Of a stretch of DNA of 28,323 bases, positions 25,782-28,323 are shown one piece after another. Below the pieces are notes generated by a model. The model ran no database searches and was not told the DNA's origin. It saw only the letters and a program-made list of their open reading frames with translations. This DNA comes from Deltaproteobacteria bacterium (GTDB taxonomy: Bacteria > Desulfobacterota > Desulfobacteria > Desulfobacterales > JAFDDL01), in contig JAFDDL010000030.1 of NCBI GenBank assembly GCA_019310865.1, positions 1 through 28,323 of the forward strand. The letters are read 5' to 3'. How positions within the stretch are numbered: position 1 is the first letter of the stretch; every line of letters begins with the position of its first letter. A program made the position numbers and the translations under genes.

Positions 25782-27139
25782 CGTCTCCCTTCTCGACGAA
25801 GCGCCGCCGGCATATAATCTTTATTGGATCGTTTGATATTGAAATTATACATGCTGCTTTCATTGTCCATGCCGATAGCCAGGTAACGACCCGACTGCAG
25901 ATCGACATGCACTTCCAGGGTTGTCCAGAGGGTCGGCAACTCGTAGTAATTGATGACATGGCCTTCCGATACGCGCCACAGCTGGTCGCGGTTGTCGTAG
26001 ATGTCCACGAGCATAATCTGCCAGGAATCTTCATCCACATAGAAAGTGCGCCGTTTATACAGATGGCGGCTGCCCTCTCTTAAGGTGGCGTCGACAACCC
26101 AGACCCGATGCAGCTCGTATCGGCAGTATTCCGGGTTGATGTGACGCGGTGTGAGGATATCCTTGTAGGTCAGCTTGTCGCTATGGAGCTTATACGTATT
26201 ATATGGGACATAGATTTCCTTTTTTCCCACCAGTTTCCAATCATACCGGTCCGTTGCCCCGTTGAACATGTCGAACTGATCGCTGGTGCGAACCCCGTCG
26301 GAAGCGGTTCCCGGATTGTCGTAAGCCACGTTCGGCGCCCGGCGAACCCGGCGTTGCCCGGGATTATAGAGCCAGGCCGACCGGGGCTCTTTCACCTGGT
26401 TCAGGGTTTCATGAACCAGGAGAATGCCGCCGGCCAGACGGGCCGGTGATGTCACCTTCTGTTTGAAAAACAAAATCCGGTTGTCCAGAAGTTCTTCGGT
26501 CATATCCGCCCGGGAATAGAGAAGGTTAAACTCATCATCGAACAGGACCAGGCTGTACTGCCCGCCTCGGGTCGGGGCGGCCTGGGCGATTTTGCGCGAG
26601 GCGATCCCGCCGCGGTAGCGCAGCAGGTGGTTCCAGATAACCTGCGGGCCGTTTTTCGGAATGGGAAACGGGATGCCGTGGATGGTGTTTTGAACGCCGT
26701 CACCGTTGTTCACCAGCTCCGCCGTTGCCGCCGCCGTTTTCGTGGTGTCATAAATTCGCTGAGGGCAGCTGGCGGTTCTGCGGGTGGGATAAACGTGTAT
26801 TTTAAACGAATCGTACATCTTCAGCATGGCCTTGTGGCCGACCGAGAGCTTATCGGCGTATTGATCCATATTGGCCTTGGTGATGGTAACCAGCACCTTG
26901 TCGTCCGGAAAAGGATCCGGGTGATGCATGCCGGGTTTGTAACCGGCCGGCGGTTCGGTAATGCCACCTTCCCAGGGGGGAATGGTGCCGTCTGCGTTGC
27001 CGGCCATCTCGCCACCCAGCGGTGTCAGATCCTTGCCCAGCCTGTCAATTTCTTCCGGTGTCATTTTTGCCCCGGCCATTGAGGCAGTCCATACGATCAA
27101 TGCGGCCAGACTGATGCTTAACAGGATTTTTTTCAACAT
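25778..27139 (-). CDS. DUF1329 exported protein (LolB-like family)
   Basis: This 453-aa protein has a signal peptide (MLKKILLSISLAALIVW..., cut after AGA, residue 24) and the family start KMTPEEIDRLGKDLTPLGGE. Other DUF1329 features are the GTIPPWEGG motif, the YNPGQRRVRRAPNVAYDNPG segment and the end-region WVVDATLREGSRHLYKRRTFY-like strand set, with SWQIMLVDIYD. The frame is open up to 27196, but the start at 27139 gives a proper signal peptide and has a G-rich ribosome binding site (GGGGGGAT) about six bases upstream. It lies 19 bases after the DUF1302 gene. The family is thought to have an LolA/LolB-type fold that shields a hydrophobic ligand; its cargo is not known. Confidence 0.92.
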   Translation of the reverse strand: MLKKILLSISLAALIVWTASMAGAKMTPEEIDRLGKDLTPLGGEMAGNADGTIPPWEGGITEPPAGYKPGMHHPDPFPDDKVLVTITKANMDQYADKLSVGHKAMLKMYDSFKIHVYPTRRTASCPQRIYDTTKTAAATAELVNNGDGVQNTIHGIPFPIPKNGPQVIWNHLLRYRGGIASRKIAQAAPTRGGQYSLVLFDDEFNLLYSRADMTEELLDNRILFFKQKVTSPARLAGGILLVHETLNQVKEPRSAWLYNPGQRRVRRAPNVAYDNPGTASDGVRTSDQFDMFNGATDRYDWKLVGKKEIYVPYNTYKLHSDKLTYKDILTPRHINPEYCRYELHRVWVVDATLREGSRHLYKRRTFYVDEDSWQIMLVDIYDNRDQLWRVSEGHVINYYELPTLWTTLEVHVDLQSGRYLAIGMDNESSMYNFNIKRSNKDYMPAALRREGRR

Positions 27140-27158
27140 AATCGATCCCCCCCTTTCT

Positions 27159-28323
27159 TTAGAATGAGTACTTGATGTTGGCGGCGACAAAATCACGATC
27201 GATGATCAGATTGAATCGATCCGCGCCAAAATAATTTGTATAACTCAAATCAGCCGACCAGGCATTCAGGTAATTTGCGGTGATGCCGACGGTGATGGCC
27301 TTTCGGCCCTCGATGAAATTACCACCGGGGCCGGGTGTGATTCCCGAGACATCATGCTGCCAGGAAAATCGGGGAACCAGAGTAACGGGTCCGATGGCGT
27401 TGTTGTATTCGAGCTTACCGGCCAACCGATATCCCCAGGATTCCGCATCGGGATAGGCGCTTTTCGGGTTTGCCGGTTTTCCGGGATGAACTCCAGCTGT
27501 CTCATGAAACGGCTCGCCGGTTGTATAGGTGCCGGCCGCCTCGAGCCGGAGCGATTGCTTGCTGGGCATATCATTTACACGCGTAAAGGCGACTTCTCCG
27601 ATCAGCGCCAGGGTATCGGCGCCCAGGGTCGGGCCGAATACCTTGGTGGCCGTTGCCTGGAACTGGGTGACGTCGCGCAGAATATAACCGGGAATGTAGG
27701 TTTCCAGGTCGACACCACCGGGTGCAAGTTGATTGACCAGCACTGCGGGACTGATGATTGCCAGAGGGGTCAATGAGGCAAGGAGCAGCTCCAGATCGTC
27801 AACCTGCAGGGGCATGTCGATGCGGTGGGAAATTTCGCCCTGGAGCGCGATGCCGGTGGCAGCCAGATTGGTATTGAAACTCACCCCGAGCAGTTCGATG
27901 TCCTCGGGATATTCCACGATGTAGCTTGCGGTTTGCGAGTATAGATTTGTGATATATGCCGGTACTTTGCTGGCGGCCTCCGCCCCCGTGCTGGCAGCCA
28001 CCGCTAAGACACCCATGGCCGAGCCCAGCGGATCGGTGGCGCCTAATGCACCACCGGTAGCGGCACCGGTCATGACCGATCCGGTCGGGTCTAGAAAGGT
28101 CGGTGATCCCGGTGTTGAATAAGCTGCGATGGTTGTCCCTGCGGCCACGGCATTTGCCCAGCCGCCCTGGGTGCCGGTCCGGGCACTGATGATCGGCAGG
28201 CGGCTATGATACTTGACGTAATAAAAACCGAATTCCGTATCGCCCAGAAACGGTGCGAACCAGCGCAATGCCATGCCGAATTGTCCACTGTCATCCGGCT
28301 CGGATACATATTCCCGGGGCACT
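27159..28323 (-). CDS. DUF1302 outer-membrane protein, N-terminus outside the window
   Basis: About 388 C-terminal residues are present; the gene continues beyond the right edge, so the start is not seen. Typical DUF1302 features are SDSGQFG-like (DDSGQFGMALRW), TEFGFYYVKYHSRLP, VEYPEDIELLGVSFNTNL and the C-terminal strand set ending NIKYSF, with a terminal phenylalanine as in BAM-inserted barrels. Between the two motif blocks is an alanine-, glycine- and threonine-rich stretch of about 70 residues (GAATGGALGATDPLG region) that looks like a long surface loop. The family is predicted to form outer-membrane channels for hydrophobic compounds. It is the first visible gene of the operon with DUF1329, YCF48 and the RND transporter. 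Confidence 0.9.
   Translation of the reverse strand, partial: VPREYVSEPDDSGQFGMALRWFAPFLGDTEFGFYYVKYHSRLPIISARTGTQGGWANAVAAGTTIAAYSTPGSPTFLDPTGSVMTGAATGGALGATDPLGSAMGVLAVAASTGAEAASKVPAYITNLYSQTASYIVEYPEDIELLGVSFNTNLAATGIALQGEISHRIDMPLQVDDLELLLASLTPLAIISPAVLVNQLAPGGVDLETYIPGYILRDVTQFQATATKVFGPTLGADTLALIGEVAFTRVNDMPSKQSLRLEAAGTYTTGEPFHETAGVHPGKPANPKSAYPDAESWGYRLAGKLEYNNAIGPVTLVPRFSWQHDVSGITPGPGGNFIEGRKAITVGITANYLNAWSADLSYTNYFGADRFNLIIDRDFVAANIKYSF

Noticed and set aside
27140..27196. N-terminal extension of the DUF1329 protein to 27196
   Set aside because: It would overlap the DUF1302 gene and bury the signal peptide; the ATG at 27139 has a G-rich ribosome binding site and gives a proper signal peptide.

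Overview
The window looks like chromosomal DNA from an anaerobic member of the Desulfobacterota, probably a propionate- or fatty-acid-oxidising sulfate reducer related to the Desulfobacteraceae. This is inferred from gene content: a methylmalonyl-CoA pathway operon with B-type succinate dehydrogenase/fumarate reductase, a sigma-54 regulator with several PAS domains, and an acyl-CoA ligase. No rRNA gene or other taxonomic marker is present. No tRNA, CRISPR array, insertion sequence or phage gene was seen.

Region 1 (1-11248, all minus strand) is one long operon read from about 11075 leftwards. The order is sdhC, sdhA, sdhB, malate dehydrogenase, an aminotransferase, methylmalonyl-CoA epimerase, methylmalonyl-CoA mutase, its G-protein chaperone meaB, the carboxyltransferase mmdA, a 73-aa small protein, and the first codons of another gene that leaves the window. 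Together these convert propionyl-CoA to methylmalonyl-CoA to succinyl-CoA, and succinate to fumarate and malate to oxaloacetate. Fumarase and the succinyl-CoA-to-succinate step are not in the window. A near-consensus sigma-54 promoter lies upstream of sdhC (11086-11101), just beyond the end of a sigma-54 activator gene (11249-13471), so that activator is the obvious candidate regulator. The sdhA reading frame is broken: about 22-24 codons near its 3' end are missing and the rest of the conserved C-terminus is readable in another frame.

Region 2 (11249-17297, minus strand) holds the activator, a NifU-C-domain protein, tgt and queA (queuosine tRNA modification), a two-helix membrane protein (DUF2065 type), and an Old Yellow Enzyme-type oxidoreductase with a C-terminal four-cysteine cluster motif.

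Region 3 (17298-22373, plus strand) holds an 86-aa protein of unknown function, an acyl-CoA ligase of the medium-chain (AlkK-like) type, an exported beta-barrel-like protein in a more AT-rich patch, a short patch with direct repeats and a 24-codon mini-ORF, and a 552-aa protein that appears to be a divergent GalT/HIT-superfamily nucleotidyl transferase or phosphorylase.

Region 4 (22506-28323, minus strand) is a four-gene envelope operon: a DUF1302 outer-membrane protein (5' end outside the window), a DUF1329 exported protein, a YCF48-type beta-propeller and an RND/MMPL transporter. The set recurs in Proteobacteria and probably forms a trans-envelope transport system for a hydrophobic compound whose identity is unknown.
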